64,000 nt of DNA from Hypericum androsaemum (Eukaryota; Streptophyta; Magnoliopsida; Malpighiales; Hypericaceae). The stretch covers positions 13,933,001 through 13,997,000 of the forward strand of contig OZ023192.1 in NCBI GenBank assembly GCA_963995505.1, given 5' to 3'. A model generated the notes under the pieces. That model had not been told where the DNA came from. It did no database searches and saw only the letters and a program-made list of their open reading frames with translations. The translations under genes and the position numbers were made by a program. Positions 23,947 through 37,004 of this stretch are shown here, one piece after another (position 1 is the stretch's first letter; each line of letters starts with the position of its first letter).

Positions 23947-25390
23947 GGGCTCGCGCAAACCTTCTGACAATAAAGTTCGTAGTGACTAGATTCTACGCCA
24001 CTAATTGGCACATATAAGCCATTCGGACACACGTTTAGCCTATTAATTGAGGTTAATTTGTTTGGGCCTTTCATCATTTTGGTTTGGGCTCTTGCAACAT
24101 CAACCAAATCGTTTTCGGATATAAGGTTCCTTGTTGTAACTTCGTGGACTGTATTGCTGGATTCGGATATTGGATTTATTTTCAGTATGTCGACGACCTC
24201 ACCCTTTACCTATGGCAGAAAGAGAGAGAAGTGAAATTTTGTTTTTTTCCTGCTATTTTAGATTTCCGTTTTTATAAGAGTTGAAGGTATTTTTGTAAAG
24301 AAAAAAGAAAAAATAAAATTATCACATGATTATTAACTAGATAAACTTGTTTCACATGATATTTTTGAACCACAAAGTACTAGTAGATCAAAACACATAG
24401 TAATTGAGTAGAACAATGTCGAGCAATGTTGAACAATGAAAACCCCTATTTAGAAGGTTGTTATTTCAATGATATATTTATGAATTGCAAAATTTGCATT
24501 TAAAATTTCCCTAGGAAAATCCAAACTTTTTACCGGATTGGTGAAAATCTAATCAAATCGAAAAAAAGTAAATCTTTTTGTTGAGATATGTCATTACAAC
24601 CTAGAAGTTTAGTAAACTTTTTTGTAAGTGTTGAAAATATCTTAACCTATTGTATTAAAATTTTATGTTAGACATAGAGATTTTAAATGATATGAGAACG
24701 TGGATCAACTTGTGCCTCGTTATTTCTTGCACTAGGTAAAGTCTAAACCCATATGATTTTTTGTCGAATAGACTTAAGAGTTCTATTTAATCATAATTAA
24801 ATGAACCCTAAAGCCAGAATTACATAAAATGTAAAATACCTATGGAAGCGTAGATATTTTACGATGTCATTTTCTTAGGATCGTAACAAAAACTTGTATC
24901 TGATCAGTCCTTACTTACGTAGACGAAACAATGATTGGATTTTATAACCTAAACGCCTAAAGGTTGAGAGAGGGAGAGTTTCTAGAAAACCATATGTTCA
25001 TTTTCTCCTTTTCTTTTGCTTGAGTTTTTCTCGGTCAATTTCTTTCTATATAGAGATATCCAGAAGAGTTGAGATGAAGAGTTACTTCTGACTCATACAC
25101 CTTCAATTTTTAATACACCTTATAATTGTGGGTGAAAAAATCAATGAATTTTTTTAACGGTAAAAAAAGAGTGGAGATTTGATTTGGAGTGACTACGGTT
25201 AAAATCCTGGTCGTGACAAAATTCTATTTGTCATAAAAAATTAAGGGTGCAAAAAAAAGCGTATTAAGATTAATTTCTCTTGTTGGATAAGAGGATACTA
25301 ATACTCCTAAAAGTAAGACTCACATTTATAGAATGTACAAATAAAATAATTTGTACTAAACCATACAAAAGTTTTGTGCCTTGTAACTCG
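23947..25390. other. Intergenic; one TRIM relic, otherwise nothing
   Basis: At 24629-24700 TGTTGAAAAT...AGATTTTAA followed by TATGAGAACGTGG resembles a decayed LTR end and primer-binding site of the 21265 TRIM type. Elsewhere only chance ORFs. Homology to the Lhcb1 repeat unit starts near 25390. Confidence 0.35.
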
Positions 25391-25768
25391 TGACATATTC
25401 ATGTTAACGGGTCCAAGAGACAATAAGTGGCCAGCGATTGAAAGAGGAAACGGACGGCGATAAAGACCAACTCCCAACAGCTGTATAATTGAATATGACA
25501 AATTGCATGAAGCCCGGCGATAAATTACAAGCCACATGTCTCTCATACAATGTGGTCGGGTTTGGTTAGAGAAGAAGTGAAGGATGCTTCATAAGATTGG
25601 ATGACTTCGTTTAGTGCAATTAAGTGGAGAATCCATGAAAATACAACAATTTTTTTGACAATACCAATAGCAAGTTTGCTTTACATTTTATTATCTTATG
25701 GAAAAGCTTGTGGTAGGAAATTAGCCAACTAGGAGAAATAGCAACAGAGGCCAAAAAATCATGGACGA

Positions 25769-25873
25769 CCAATGAAATAAGAGATACAGATACACAAAGA
25801 TAACATATCCAAAACCTCTAAAAAATGACAATTAAAGATAAAGAAACACCACCCTCTCCTCTCCCTATAAATA
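25769..25873 (+). promoter_or_regulatory. Lhcb1 copy 1 promoter: CCAAT and TATA
   Basis: CCAAT at 25769-25773 (209 bp before ATG) and TATAAATA at 25866-25873 (112 bp before ATG), with GATA motifs between. This is the arrangement typical of light-regulated CAB promoters. Confidence 0.75.
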
Positions 25874-25977
25874 CTTGCAAGAATAGCTAGTAACCAACCA
25901 GAACCTAATACTATTACTACTACTAAGACCGCCATTAAAATTCCTTGGCGGAGAAGATACATTAAAAGAGGGGAGCA

Positions 25978-26784
25978 ATGGCAGCTGCAACAATGGCACT
26001 TTCCTCCACTGCCTTCGCCGGCCAGGCTCACAAGCCCAGCTCGGGTGTCCTTCTAGGTGTTAGCAACGGAGGACGGGTGTCCATGAGGAAGTCCGCCACC
26101 AAGAAGCCGGCCGGCCCATCTTCCAGTCCGTGGTACGGCCCGGAACGCGTCAAGTACTTGGGTCCATTCTCCGGGGAGGCCCCGAGCTACTTGACCGGCG
26201 AGTTCCCGGGCGACTACGGCTGGGACACTGCTGGACTCTCGGCTGACCCGGAGACCTTTTCCAAGAACCGGGAGCTCGAGGTGATCCATTGCCGGTGGGC
26301 CATGCTTGGTGCCCTTGGGTGCGTGTTCCCGGAGCTCCTCGCCCGGAACGGGGTCAAGTTTGGAGAGGCCGTGTGGTTCAAGGCGGGAGCCCAGATCTTC
26401 AGCGAGGGTGGGTTGGACTATTTGGGAAACCCGAGCCTGGTCCACGCGCAGAGCATCTTGGCCATCTGGGCCACCCAGGTGGTCCTCATGGGAGCCGTCG
26501 AGGGCTACAGAATCGCCGGAGGGCCGCTCGGGGAGGTCGTTGACCCGCTCTACCCAGGAGGCAGCTTCGACCCACTCGGCCTGGCCGACGATCCAGAGGC
26601 CTTCGCAGAGCTCAAGGTGAAGGAGATCAAGAACGGAAGGCTGGCCATGTTCTCCATGTTTGGGTTCTTCGTACAAGCCATTGTCACCGGTAAGGGCCCA
26701 CTCGAAAACCTCGCAGACCACCTCGCTGACCCAGTAAACAACAATGCTTGGGCATTCGCCACCAACTTCGTTCCCGGCAAGTGA
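25978..26784 (+). CDS. Lhcb1: Lhcb1, LHCII chlorophyll a/b-binding protein (copy 1)
   Basis: An intron-less 268-codon frame. A 36-residue transit peptide precedes mature Arg37-Lys-Ser39, the STN7-type phosphorylation site. Subtracting 36 gives classical LHCII numbering and every ligand falls in place: trimer motif WYGxxR at 52-57, helix B E101 and H104, helix C Q167 and E175, helix A E216, N219 and Q233, and H248 on helix D. The type is Lhcb1 ([40 protein letters not shown]). The product inserts into thylakoids as trimers, feeding photosystem II. It differs from its sisters at S95 (usually A) and E56 (usually D). It shares [10 protein letters not shown] with copies 2 and 3. Confidence 0.97.
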   Translation: MAAATMALSSTAFAGQAHKPSSGVLLGVSNGGRVSMRKSATKKPAGPSSSPWYGPERVKYLGPFSGEAPSYLTGEFPGDYGWDTAGLSADPETFSKNRELEVIHCRWAMLGALGCVFPELLARNGVKFGEAVWFKAGAQIFSEGGLDYLGNPSLVHAQSILAIWATQVVLMGAVEGYRIAGGPLGEVVDPLYPGGSFDPLGLADDPEAFAELKVKEIKNGRLAMFSMFGFFVQAIVTGKGPLENLADHLADPVNNNAWAFATNFVPGK

Positions 26785-28400
26785 GAGAGAGATGTGTTTG
26801 GTTGCCTTTGTTGTTTTAATTTTTCTTCTTCTTTTTTGGATGGTTGATGGGTTCTAATTGTACATTTGGTCTGGAACTAATGGAGGCTTTGGGAGTAAAT
26901 TTTGTGTGCAAAATGTGCATTGCATCAATTTTCGAGCACATTTTTGGTCTCTTAATTCTCGTTAAATCTATTAATAGATAGGAGACCGATTACTCTTCTA
27001 CGAGCAGGTGGAGGTTACATAATCGTATAATATCAGTAACTAATCAAGACGACTAAGTTAGCCATGTTGTAAAAAGTAACCAGCATTAAACATACTTTTT
27101 AATATATGAGAAAAGGGGATCGTTACATAAATGTATGATATGACTTTTTTTGGGTTGATATACGTTGCGAGCTTGTTGCTACACCAATCCTTGATCCCTA
27201 GTGGGAAATAACATGCAAGATGTCTTCTCCACCAGAGATGTTTATGTTTGTTATCTATTTTTTTAGAATTATGTTTGGTATGTATGATATGACTCTAAAT
27301 TCCAGTAAATCGCCATATACAGTCACCGGAAAATAAGTGCATGGCAGCAATTCAGTCGCCATTTTTCGCTGGAGGTAACATCTTGGCCACTACCAATAGT
27401 TTTGCGGCATATTTGTGGTAGTCCGGACACGAGTAATTTTGAGATAAGTTGTTCTTTTTATCCTCGTACGAGTACATGAATTTGTTTGAATTATGACTAA
27501 CCAGATAACTCAAGCAGATAACTCTTCTACAACGACATATATAGTCGTTGGATGACTTTGTTAAGTTAAAATATTAACGCGCCTCCTTTGGCAACCCTCG
27601 ATTGTGAGGATAAGATGAGTCATCTGGGATGTAGCAGGTCATTAGATTTGCGAGTTTGCAAATGGCATTGATTATGGTACATTTCTTGTAGCTGAACATG
27701 GGGGACTATTTTAGGACTCGTTAATGGTCCTTTCGACGAGTACTTGTCGAGGTAGACTCGTTCCTAGCTATACTATATATCAGCGAAAATGTTGCATGTA
27801 ATTTTAAGTTAAATGGTATAAGGAATTTGAAGAAGAAAAAAGACACGCTTTTAATTTATTGTTCTCCAATATTTATTATGAATTATTTATGTAACAACAC
27901 AATAAAGTTAATTACGAAATATTTTGTATATCAATAGTAAAAATTAATATTATATGTAGTTCAAATTCCAGAATCAATATTTAGAAACAATATGTGGCAA
28001 CAACAAAAAATTGATAGAGGTCCATGATGTGATCTCTGGCACGTGTAAGTTTATGTAAATATTTACCTTTCAAACAAAAATTCCAGAATCAATATCACTA
28101 ATGATTTAACTAGGGTCGAATTATAATTAAAGTATGGTAGTATAAAATGTAAGAGTAGGAGGTCATGGGTTCACATAACTAGCGTCTAAATCATGCTGTA
28201 TGAATAAGGTCGACCCACGAAATACGAGCATTTCATATTAACAGGGCAGGGCGCTCATATACGTGGCCAAAGATTAAAAAAGGAAACGGACAGCGATAAA
28301 GACCAACTCCCAACAGCTGTATAATTGAATATGACAATTGCTTAAAACCCACCATAAATTAGAAACAGTATGTGGCGACCAAGGAAAGGCAACAGAGACC
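26785..28400 (+). other. Lhcb1 spacer of unit 1
   Basis: 3' UTR sequence (TTTTGGATGGTTGATGGGTTCTAATTGTACA) is shared by all copies. After it come the RNase H relic (27550-27790) and a stretch to 28230 that is specific to this unit, then the conserved upstream region of copy 2. Confidence 0.6.
27550..27790 (+). pseudogene. RNase H-domain relic, unit 1
   Basis: Strongly decayed member of the series best preserved at 48207-48480. Recognisable only by alignment to the other units (TTTGTTAAGTTAAAATATT; GGTACATTTCTTGTAGCTGAAC). Confidence 0.5.
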
Positions 28401-28414
28401 AAAATCTTGTACGT

Positions 28415-28522
28415 CCAATGAAATAAGAGATATAGATACACTAAGATAAAATACACCACCTTTAAAATTGGCACTAAAGATCAGAAACACCACCCTCTCC
28501 TCTCCTCCTTTCCCTATAAATA
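28415..28522 (+). promoter_or_regulatory. Lhcb1 copy 2 promoter: CCAAT and TATA
   Basis: ACGTCCAAT ending at 28419 and TATAAATA at 28515-28522, 103 bp before the ATG, with GATA motifs between. Confidence 0.75.
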
Positions 28523-28617
28523 CTTGCAAGACTTAGCTTAGTAACCAACCAGAACCCAATACCATTACATTTCTATCTTTTTCCTTGGTGAAGAAGTTAA
28601 ATTGTTAGAGGGGAGAA

Positions 28618-29424
28618 ATGGCAGCTCCAACAATGGCACTCTCCTCCCCTGCCTTCTCCGGCCAGGCCCACAAGCCCACCTCGGGTGTCCTTCAGGGTGT
28701 AAGCAATGGAGGAAGGGTGTCTATGAGGAAGTCCGCCACCAAGAAGCCGGCCGGCCCATCTTCCAGCTCGTGGTACGGCCCGGACCGCGTCAAGTACTTG
28801 GGTCCATTCTCTGGGGAGGCACCGAGCTACTTGACCGGCGAGTTCCCGGGGGACTACGGCTGGGACACTGCTGGGCTCTCGGCTGACCCCGAGACCTTCG
28901 CAAAGAACCGGGAGCTTGAGGTGATCCACTGCCGGTGGGCCATGCTAGGAGCCCTCGGGTGCGTGTTCCCAGAACTACTGGCCCGGAACGGTGTCAAGTT
29001 CGGAGAGGCAGTATGGTTCAAGGCCGGGGCACAAATCTTCAGCGAGGGTGGGTTGGACTATTTGGGAAACCCGAGCCTGGTCCACGCGCAGAGCATTCTC
29101 GCCATTTGGGCCACCCAGGTGGTCCTCATGGGAGCCGTTGAGGGCTACAGAATCGCTGGAGGGCCGCTCGGGGAGGTCGTTGACCCGCTCTACCCAGGAG
29201 GCAGCTTCGACCCACTGGGCCTGGCAGACGACCCAGAGGCCTTCGCTGAGCTAAAAGTGAAGGAGATCAAGAACGGAAGGTTGGCCATGTTCTCCATGTT
29301 TGGGTTCTTCGTGCAAGCCATTGTCACCGGTAAAGGCCCACTTGAAAACCTCGCCGACCACCTCGCCGACCCAGTAAACAACAATGCTTGGGCCTTCGCC
29401 ACCAACTTCGTCCCCGGCAAGTGA
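28618..29424 (+). CDS. Lhcb1: Lhcb1, LHCII chlorophyll a/b-binding protein (copy 2)
   Basis: An intact intron-less 268-codon frame. All pigment-ligand positions and the WYGxxR trimer motif are conserved as in copy 1. It differs mainly in the transit peptide (Pro4, SSPAFSGQ, Lys-Pro-Thr) and carries Ser51 before WYG, where most copies have Pro. The C-terminal third is of the EVVDP type shared with copies 1 and 3. A LINE inserted about 400 bp downstream, beyond the 3' UTR, and leaves promoter and ORF untouched. Probably a functional, light-regulated antenna gene. Confidence 0.97.
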   Translation: MAAPTMALSSPAFSGQAHKPTSGVLQGVSNGGRVSMRKSATKKPAGPSSSSWYGPDRVKYLGPFSGEAPSYLTGEFPGDYGWDTAGLSADPETFAKNRELEVIHCRWAMLGALGCVFPELLARNGVKFGEAVWFKAGAQIFSEGGLDYLGNPSLVHAQSILAIWATQVVLMGAVEGYRIAGGPLGEVVDPLYPGGSFDPLGLADDPEAFAELKVKEIKNGRLAMFSMFGFFVQAIVTGKGPLENLADHLADPVNNNAWAFATNFVPGK

Positions 29425-29827
29425 GTGACAGAAGCTTAGGGACAGAGAGAGGCGTTTGTTTGCTTTTGTTGTTTGATTTCTTTTCTTCCTTTTTGGATGG
29501 TTGATGGGTTCTAATTTTACATTTCGTCTGGAACTAATGGAGCCTTTGGTAGTGAATTTCGTGTGCAAAATGTGCATTGCATCAATTTTGGAGCACCTTC
29601 GTGGTTTTCTAATTCTCTTTATTATATCCGGTATTTAAATGGAGAGCACTTATTCTTATACGAAGAGGTGGAGGTTCCATAATGTCAATAACTAACCAAG
29701 ACTACTAACAGAAGAGCCACTAGCTAATCACTAAACAATCAAAACTCCATTATTATGGAGCTCGGAATACCATAACTAAACTGATACTGAAAAAAAGAAG
29801 TTAGTGATAGTTACTTCAGAGTCAGAG

Positions 29828-31696
29828 TTTTTTTTTGATAAGTTAATTTTATTGAGTAAACTTTACAACCTAACAAGTGTAAATGAGATTATACTTAAAA
29901 TACCAAACTAATTACAAAGTATCCCTAGTCGCCCTCAATTTCTACTGGATTACAAATATAAAATAACATCTTGATTGTTTATATCCCGCGAGATGTTTGC
30001 CCAAATCAGCCACTCTTGGACATGGAAGTGAATAGAATGCATGCGAAGTTCTCGTTGACATTTAACTTCCTCAAAAATAGTGCGGTTACGATGAAGCCAA
30101 ATTCCCCACTTAACCGCACCAACTATCACAAACCAAACCTTTCCGAGCATACCACCACTGACGAGACCCATCCACTGAGATAAGCAGCTCTCGACCATTT
30201 CTCCGCCACACCATCGCACCCAACCAAGTTGACATAGAAATTTCAAATCGGCCAAGTGAAATCACAATTAAAAAATAAGTGTGCTTCTGTTTCATCCAAA
30301 TTCCCGCAAAATGGACATAGGCAATCCCATGGATCCAGTCTACGCATTCTGATCAGATTACATCGAGTAGGAGCCTGTTTTGAATCAAGAGCCAAAGAAA
30401 ATAATGTACCATGTAAGAAATTGAATTGTTCCAGATCGCCTCGAGTGTAGGCGTTGGAGTCACACCCTGGTAAAATCTATGTCGCATCTCTTTTGTGGTA
30501 TAACAACCTCCCACACTTGATCCCCATATAATGTTATCCTTTCTTTGATTGTACACTACTGAATGTAGCATCTCAAGCAATAATTTACACTCTTCTTCCT
30601 CCCAAGCTCGGAGAGTCCTTCACCAGGTCAAGTTCCAGGTACAATTTTGACCATCCCAAACACAACAGTCCCTCACTTTGGAAGATTTCTGAAGTGAGAT
30701 GGAAAATAATCTTTGGAAAGTCACATTTAAAGGTGTATCAACCAGCCATGAATCCGTCCAGAAGAAAAAGTTTGTTCCACCACCAAGGCAAAGCTTACAT
30801 TCTGTCATAAAATCTTGAGTTACTCTTAGATTGTCTGTTGCCATTGCCACAATGTCTGACCAAGTCCCTGTCCTTGACGTAGATCAGGAATAAGCCAAGG
30901 ACCTAGTTGGGGAGTACTGGTGTATGCTTGCTACAGTTTTTGCCCATATTGAATTGCCATTCACCATGAAATTCCACAATCATTTCAAGAGTAGACAATT
31001 ATTCTTCAAAGTGAGACTCTCCAGCCCAATGCCTCCAAACTCCTTTGGCCTTACCACATTTTCCCATTTCACCAATGAGTTCTTCTTCAAATCAGTATTT
31101 TCATACCATAGGAAGCGCTTGATTTTCTTCTCAATCTCTCTTAGTACCCCTTTTGGAATCTTGTATATAGATAAGAAATATATAGGCAAGGCACAAAGAA
31201 CAGACCAGATCAGTGTGATTCTTCCTCCTAAAGACAAGAAGTTCTCGTTCTATAGCACCAATTTCTTCTCTATTGCATCAATGACAGACTTCCCATAGCA
31301 CAATCTTCTCATGTTACAACCTATCGGCAGTCCTAAGTACTTCAGTGGGAGTTTCTCCCATTTACAGCCCTATGTTTGCAAAGCAAAGTCCATATATTCT
31401 TGCTCTACATTGACCGCGTACATAGTCGTCTTAGTCTTGTTTAGCTCCAAACCTGAAGCCAATCTGAAAACAAGAACAATATGATGCAGATTGGTGATGC
31501 TCTGTTCACAATTTGTAGTGAAGAGTAGCGTATCATCTACATATTGCAGCATATGATGCTGAACTCCCCCTGACAGCTCTATCCCTTTAATAACATTCTG
31601 ATTTGCTGCTTCTCTCAGTAGCACTTTGAGACCTTCAGCTACAATAACAAACAAGAAAGGCGAGAGTGGGTCTCCCTGCCTGAGCCCACGTTGATA
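29828..31696 (-). mobile_element. 5'-truncated LINE (L1-type non-LTR retrotransposon)
   Basis: On the minus strand the remnant starts inside reverse transcriptase (GLRQGDPLSPFLFVIVAEGL; YVDDTLLF) at about 31696. It continues through the C-terminal region (LGGRITLIWSVLCALPIYF; WTDSWL) and a zf-RVT-like segment, and ends in a poly-A tail (T run at 29828-29836). A 13-bp duplication with one mismatch, TTCAGAGTYAGAG, flanks it (29815-29827 and 31697-31709). Frames are broken by several stops and shifts, so it is dead. It sits in the 3' flank of Lhcb1 copy 2. Confidence 0.9.
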
Positions 31697-32040
31697 TTCA
31701 GAGTTAGAGTTCTTTAACGTATACCTAACCATTTCGAAGAAAAGCATAATAATATCTCTTTAATATAGTAGAAAAGGGGTCACAAATGTATTGGCTGACT
31801 TTAGATATCCGTATAATAGCCACTTACATTTGAGGAAAATAAGGGCGTGACTCCGAGCTAATATCTCGGATAGTACTATGTATTCGCGGCATTAATTTGT
31901 TAGCACGTCAAATATTATGGTATTCTAGATAGGCATCAGCCCGGGACGTCCCCTTTCTTTATCCTCTTGGAGGACAAGAATTTGTTAGAATTGTGATTAA
32001 CCAAATAACTCCAATTCATCCTAGTGGTCTCATGGACACA

Positions 32041-32290
32041 GCCACCGGATAGATTCGTTAAGTTAAATATTGACTATGCTTCCTCCGACAATCCCAGATT
32101 GTCAAGGGAAACATGAGTCATTCGGGACATAAAGGGTCATTGAATTTGCGGATCTGTAAAGAGCATTAGCTATGGCACATCTTTTGTGGCCGAGCTTTGG
32201 ACATTAGTTATGGGACTCGACCTAGAACGAGAGAAGTTCTTCTGACGGGTAATTGACAAGGTAGATCGTACTTAGTTATATTATGTATTG
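32041..32290 (+). pseudogene. RNase H-domain relic, unit 2
   Basis: Aligned copy of the 48207-48480 relic, including GTGGCCGAGCTTTGG for the VAELW block and GTAGATCGTACTTAG at the end. Confidence 0.55.
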
Positions 32291-32376
32291 GTCGAGAGAT
32301 GTTGTACGTGAACTTGAGGAAGGTTTTAATTTCCTAGTATTGCATGATGTGTTGTTTAGCATTGATGAATAATAAT

Positions 32377-32480
32377 AATTTTTTGATAAGTAAACTGTAT
32401 TTAAAAAATAGTCAAAATAGCAAATAATTACACATGTTATTTTTACACCCGTTGGTGTTTGGAAGCACCAATCACACAAA
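32377..32480 (-). mobile_element. LINE tail inserted in unit 2 (shared with unit 3)
   Basis: 104 bp beginning near TTTTTTGATAAGTAAA, flanked by GAATAATAAT (32367-32376 and 32481-32490). The same insertion is in unit 3 (about 43990-44100) but absent at the matching site of unit 4 (48520), so units 2 and 3 share an ancestor younger than the insertion. Confidence 0.6.
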
Positions 32481-33094
32481 GAATAATAATTCTTTTATCA
32501 CAATTCCATCAGCATTCATAACTTCATCTTGTCGTTTCATACCTCCAATCAATACATGCCCCAATTGTCTCAACTATCTTCCGTAGAAGGTGAAAAAATC
32601 TACAAAGTATCTTATCCAACACCTGAAGAGATCATAAAGCGTTGGCAACCAATCGATATGGATGCCCTGGGACCATATATATGCCTTGGTAAATTAAATT
32701 GGACCGTAGTCACAACGTACCAATAATATCATATGAAACAGTAACATTTATGAGAGAAAAAATTATAGAGACCTTTGTATATTTAGTAATAACAAAATCT
32801 CATTAGTTACATATATGCCCATTTATGTAACGACAACCCTAAAACATTTTCATTGTTATATAAAATTATGTTATCCAGAATCTTATATTAATGGACAGCA
32901 TTGGTTTGTTAATAAAATTCGTACTCGATATCTCGTTAAAAGAATTTAATGAAAAACTCTCTACCGTAAAATGTTTCACCAATAGGGCCATTGTAGGTTG
33001 GTGTTGAAGGCACTCAAGCTGGTGGTAGGGATTTAGCCAACTAGGACACACCCGAGCCCACCAAGCAAGAACCAGCGTCCAATATCTAGCGCAT

Positions 33095-33223
33095 CCAATG
33101 AAACGAGAGAAACACATTCGCTGGGGTAAAATACACCACTTCTAAATCCAGACGAAATCTAAGATACGATTATACGATACCAACCGATATAACGAAGACC
33201 ACCACACCCTCTCCTTATAAATA
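33095..33223 (+). promoter_or_regulatory. Promoter of broken Lhcb1 copy 3
   Basis: CCAAT at 33095-33099 and TATAAATA at 33216-33223 are still intact although the downstream gene is dead. Confidence 0.7.
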
Positions 33224-33312
33224 CTTGCAAGTGTAGGCAGTTACCACAACCCACTTACAACTTTTAATACTACTTCTCTTCTAAGTTGTACGTGAAGATT
33301 CATTGAAAGACA

Positions 33313-33687
33313 AGGGCAGCTGCAACAATGGCACTCTCCTCCCCTGCCTTTTTGCCGGCCAGGCCCACAAGCCCAGCTCCGGGGTACTTCAGGGTGTTAG
33401 CAACGGAGGAAGGGTGTCTATGAGGAAGTCCGCCACCAAGAAGCCGGCCGGCCCATCTTCCAGCTCGTGGTACGGCCCGGACCGCGTCAAGTACTTGGGC
33501 CCATTCTCGGGGGAGGCACCGAGCTACTTGACCGGCCAGTTCCCGGGCGACTACGGCTGGGACACTGCTGGACTCTCGGCCGATCCGGAGACCTTCGCCA
33601 AGAACTGGGAGCTCGAGGTGATTCATTGCCGGTGGGCCATGCTTGGTGCCCTTGGGTGCGTGTTCCCGGAGCTCCTGGCAAGGAATG
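33313..33687 (+). pseudogene. Lhcb1 copy 3, 5' part (start lost, frameshift, TE-split)
   Basis: The start codon position reads AGG (33313-33315) instead of ATG. A two-base insertion in the transit-peptide region (CCTTTTTGCC at about 33349-33353) puts the next ATG (33328) out of frame with the mature protein. Mature sequence is otherwise close to its sisters but has Gln for Glu in GEFPGD and Trp for Arg in KNRELE. It breaks off after LLARN where an LTR retrotransposon inserted (target duplication GAATG, 33683-33687). No functional LHCII can be made from this locus. Confidence 0.92.
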
Positions 33688-33969
33688 TGTTGGGATGGCG
33701 AGAAATAGGAAAGACTTATTTCCTATTCCTATTCCTATTCTGACTAGATTTTGGACTCCTAATTAGACCTAGATAGGTTACTTGTACACCAAGGGTTTGT
33801 CTCTATATAAAGACATGTTACCCTAAGGTTTTGTATAGCTTTGTGACTCGGATCCATCAATAAAATTTCTCCTTTCTCACCGTGGACGTAGGCATTAGGC
33901 CGAACCACGTAATTCTCTTGTTCCGTGTTCTTTGTGCGATCTTGTTCTCTAGTTGCTGAATTCTTAACA
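33688..33969 (+). repeat. 5' LTR of the gag-only element
   Basis: 282 bp, TGTTGGG...TTAACA, with TATATAAAG and a CAATAAAA signal. It differs from the 3' LTR at 4 positions by my count (about 98.6% identical). A primer-binding-like TGGTATCAAGAGC follows at 33972. Confidence 0.92.
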
Positions 33970-33996
33970 ATTGGTATCAAGAGCTTGGGTTGGAGG

Positions 33997-35691
33997 ATGA
34001 CGGACGGCGCGAAGTTTGCTCTTGTGAAGTTCGATGGTTCTTTGAATTTCGGGTTATGGCAAAGGCGTGTCAAGGATCTCCTCGTGCAACAAGGGATGGT
34101 CATCACGCTCTCGGAGAAGAAGCCCGAGAAGATGGAGGAGCAAGAGTGGAAGGAGATGGGGGCCAAGGCGGTGGCGACAATTCGCTTGTGCTTGGCGGAT
34201 GATGTGATGTATCACGTCATGGATGAGGAGTCACCAGCTGAGGTATGGAAGAAATTGGAGGCAAGGTATATGTCTAAGTCTTTGTCGAACAAGATTTATC
34301 TTAAGCAAAGATTGTACGGGCTCAAGATGAAGGAGGGCTCGGATTTGAGCCAACACATTAACGGTTTCAGTCAACTTGTGAGCGACTTGAGAAAGGTTGA
34401 TGTGAAGTTCGAGGAAGAAGACAAGGCATTGTTGTTGCTGAATTCTTTACCTGGCTCCTACGAAAATTTGGTTACAACTCTAACTTGGGGGAAGGAGTCC
34501 CTGGTGTTGGAAGATATCACAAGTGCTCTGCTAGGGTTTCATCAAAGAAGAAAAATTGACGATGAACAAGCGGAAGGGCTAGTTGTGAGGGGTAGCCATG
34601 GTGATCGTAGTGGGGCAAAAGACAGGAAGGGATCCAAGTCGTGGTCAAGGAGGTTCAAGGGAAATTGCTTCGAGTGCGGAAAAAAAGGGCACGTGAAGAA
34701 GGATTGTCCAAGAAGAACTCGGGATCGCGAGGAAAAAGGATCAGGTTCCGTGAATGTGGCCTCACATTCGGACGGGTCAGATGGTGATCTTCTTTCTGTT
34801 TTGTCAAGTCCAAAGCATTCTGATTCCTGGATTTTGGATAGCGCTTGCTCTTTCCACATGACGCCCAAGAGAGGATGGTTCGATACCTACAAGTTCGTTG
34901 ATTCAGGTATGGTGACTATGGGTGATGGTTCTACTTGTAGAATTGCTGGCATAGGTGATATCCGAATTAAGATGTGGGATGGTGTTGAGAGAAAATTGTG
35001 TGGGGTTAGGCATGTTCCAAAGTTGGAGAGGAATTTGATCTCGTTAGGAGCCTTGGATTATAGTGGGTACAACTATAATATTGTAGGCGGGCTAATGGAG
35101 GTGGAGAAGGATGTTATGGTGGTGATGAAGGGTGAAAGGAATGCTAGGAACACCTATAGGTTAATGGGGAATACTGTTATAGGTGGAGTCACATCGTTGG
35201 GTTCCGATAGAGGGGAGAAAAGCTCTTGTGTGATGGAGCGAAAGCTTGACATGAATGGTTTGAGTGGAGTTGGGATTCGCGGAGACAAAGTTAGCAAGTT
35301 CCCGCTATGGTTGTCTAAAGAGACGTGCACGTCAACGGTGTTGGGTAGGTTTTGCATGGGGAATGCGAAGTCGTTGGTAGCACCATGGGCGAATCAGGTA
35401 TCTCACTCAAGGCCGAACGGTGGAGTTCGTGGCATGTCGAGGGTTCTACTTGGTGGAACAAAAGGTTACCCTTTGTATGCTATGGCATGTAGCATTGGTA
35501 TGAGGCAAGAATGTCCAGCGGAGAAGCAGTTCGAGGTTGCGGAGCATGGGGTTGACCGAAAAATAGAGAGCGCATCTATTGGTCACAAGTTTGCTTCAGC
35601 AGGTGGACTTGCTAGTTGGAGTTCGATGGAGGTTGGAGAGAATAGGCCAAGCAAGCTCAGAAGCTCGAGCTTGGGGGCTGGCTCCAAGTGA
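33997..35691 (+). CDS. Copia-type gag-protease polyprotein of the gag-only element
   Basis: An uninterrupted frame of 564 codons from the first ATG after the primer-binding site (33997). Order: copia gag (about residues 1-210), CCHC zinc knuckle CFECGKKGHVKKDC (about 225-240), then protease-like WILDSACSFHMTP. The DSA in place of DSG/DTG is familiar from the TNT1-like lineage. A region similar to the end of the protease/pre-integrase domain follows (RHVPKLERNLISLGALD). The last 150 or so residues match nothing I know and replace integrase and RT. Its openness suggests recent or ongoing selection. Confidence 0.85.
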   Translation: MTDGAKFALVKFDGSLNFGLWQRRVKDLLVQQGMVITLSEKKPEKMEEQEWKEMGAKAVATIRLCLADDVMYHVMDEESPAEVWKKLEARYMSKSLSNKIYLKQRLYGLKMKEGSDLSQHINGFSQLVSDLRKVDVKFEEEDKALLLLNSLPGSYENLVTTLTWGKESLVLEDITSALLGFHQRRKIDDEQAEGLVVRGSHGDRSGAKDRKGSKSWSRRFKGNCFECGKKGHVKKDCPRRTRDREEKGSGSVNVASHSDGSDGDLLSVLSSPKHSDSWILDSACSFHMTPKRGWFDTYKFVDSGMVTMGDGSTCRIAGIGDIRIKMWDGVERKLCGVRHVPKLERNLISLGALDYSGYNYNIVGGLMEVEKDVMVVMKGERNARNTYRLMGNTVIGGVTSLGSDRGEKSSCVMERKLDMNGLSGVGIRGDKVSKFPLWLSKETCTSTVLGRFCMGNAKSLVAPWANQVSHSRPNGGVRGMSRVLLGGTKGYPLYAMACSIGMRQECPAEKQFEVAEHGVDRKIESASIGHKFASAGGLASWSSMEVGENRPSKLRSSSLGAGSK

Positions 35692-35871
35692 TTGAACAAA
35701 AGGTGAAGAGAAAGTTGAGATGGTCTTATTGATGCAGTTATTTATGGTCCGAGATGGAGTCGGTGGAGTTGGATTGGTTTTGTAAGATCTCATGGTTCTT
35801 CATGGGGCAGTGTTTTGTCAAGGTGGAGTTTGTTGAAGTTCGGGTGGAGCTTCATGGTTCTTCCACGAGAT

Positions 35872-36592
<721 letters not shown>

Positions 36593-37004
36593 GTGAGAGA
36601 AGCTTAGAGAGAGAGAGAGAGAGAGGCGTTTGGTTCCCTTTGTGTAATTTTTTCCCTTCCTTTTTGGATGGTTGATGGGTTCTAATTGTACATTTGGTCT
36701 GGAACTAATGGAGGATTTGGGAGTGAATTTCGTGTGCGAAATCTGCATTGCTTCGATTTTCGAGCACCATCTTGGTCTTCTAATTCTCTTTATTATATCC
36801 GGTATTAAAATGGAGAGCATTTATTCTTATATGAAGTGGTGGAGGTTCCAAATGTCAATAACTAATCAAGACTAATAACGGGAGAGCTCGGAATATCACA
36901 AACTAAACTGATAATGAAAAAGTTAGTGATAGTTACTTCAGAGTGCTTTAAAGTTTACTTAACCATTTCGAAGAACAGCATACTAATATCTCTTTAATAT
37001 AATA

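Noticed and set aside
26053..26721. Long minus-strand ORFs opposite every Lhcb1 gene
   Set aside because: They recur at the same place in each copy, contain no known domain, and are a by-product of GC-rich third positions in the sense gene.
33925..33996. Extension of the gag-only ORF upstream into the LTR
   Set aside because: The upstream start lies inside the LTR before the primer-binding site; the ATG at 33997 is the sensible start.
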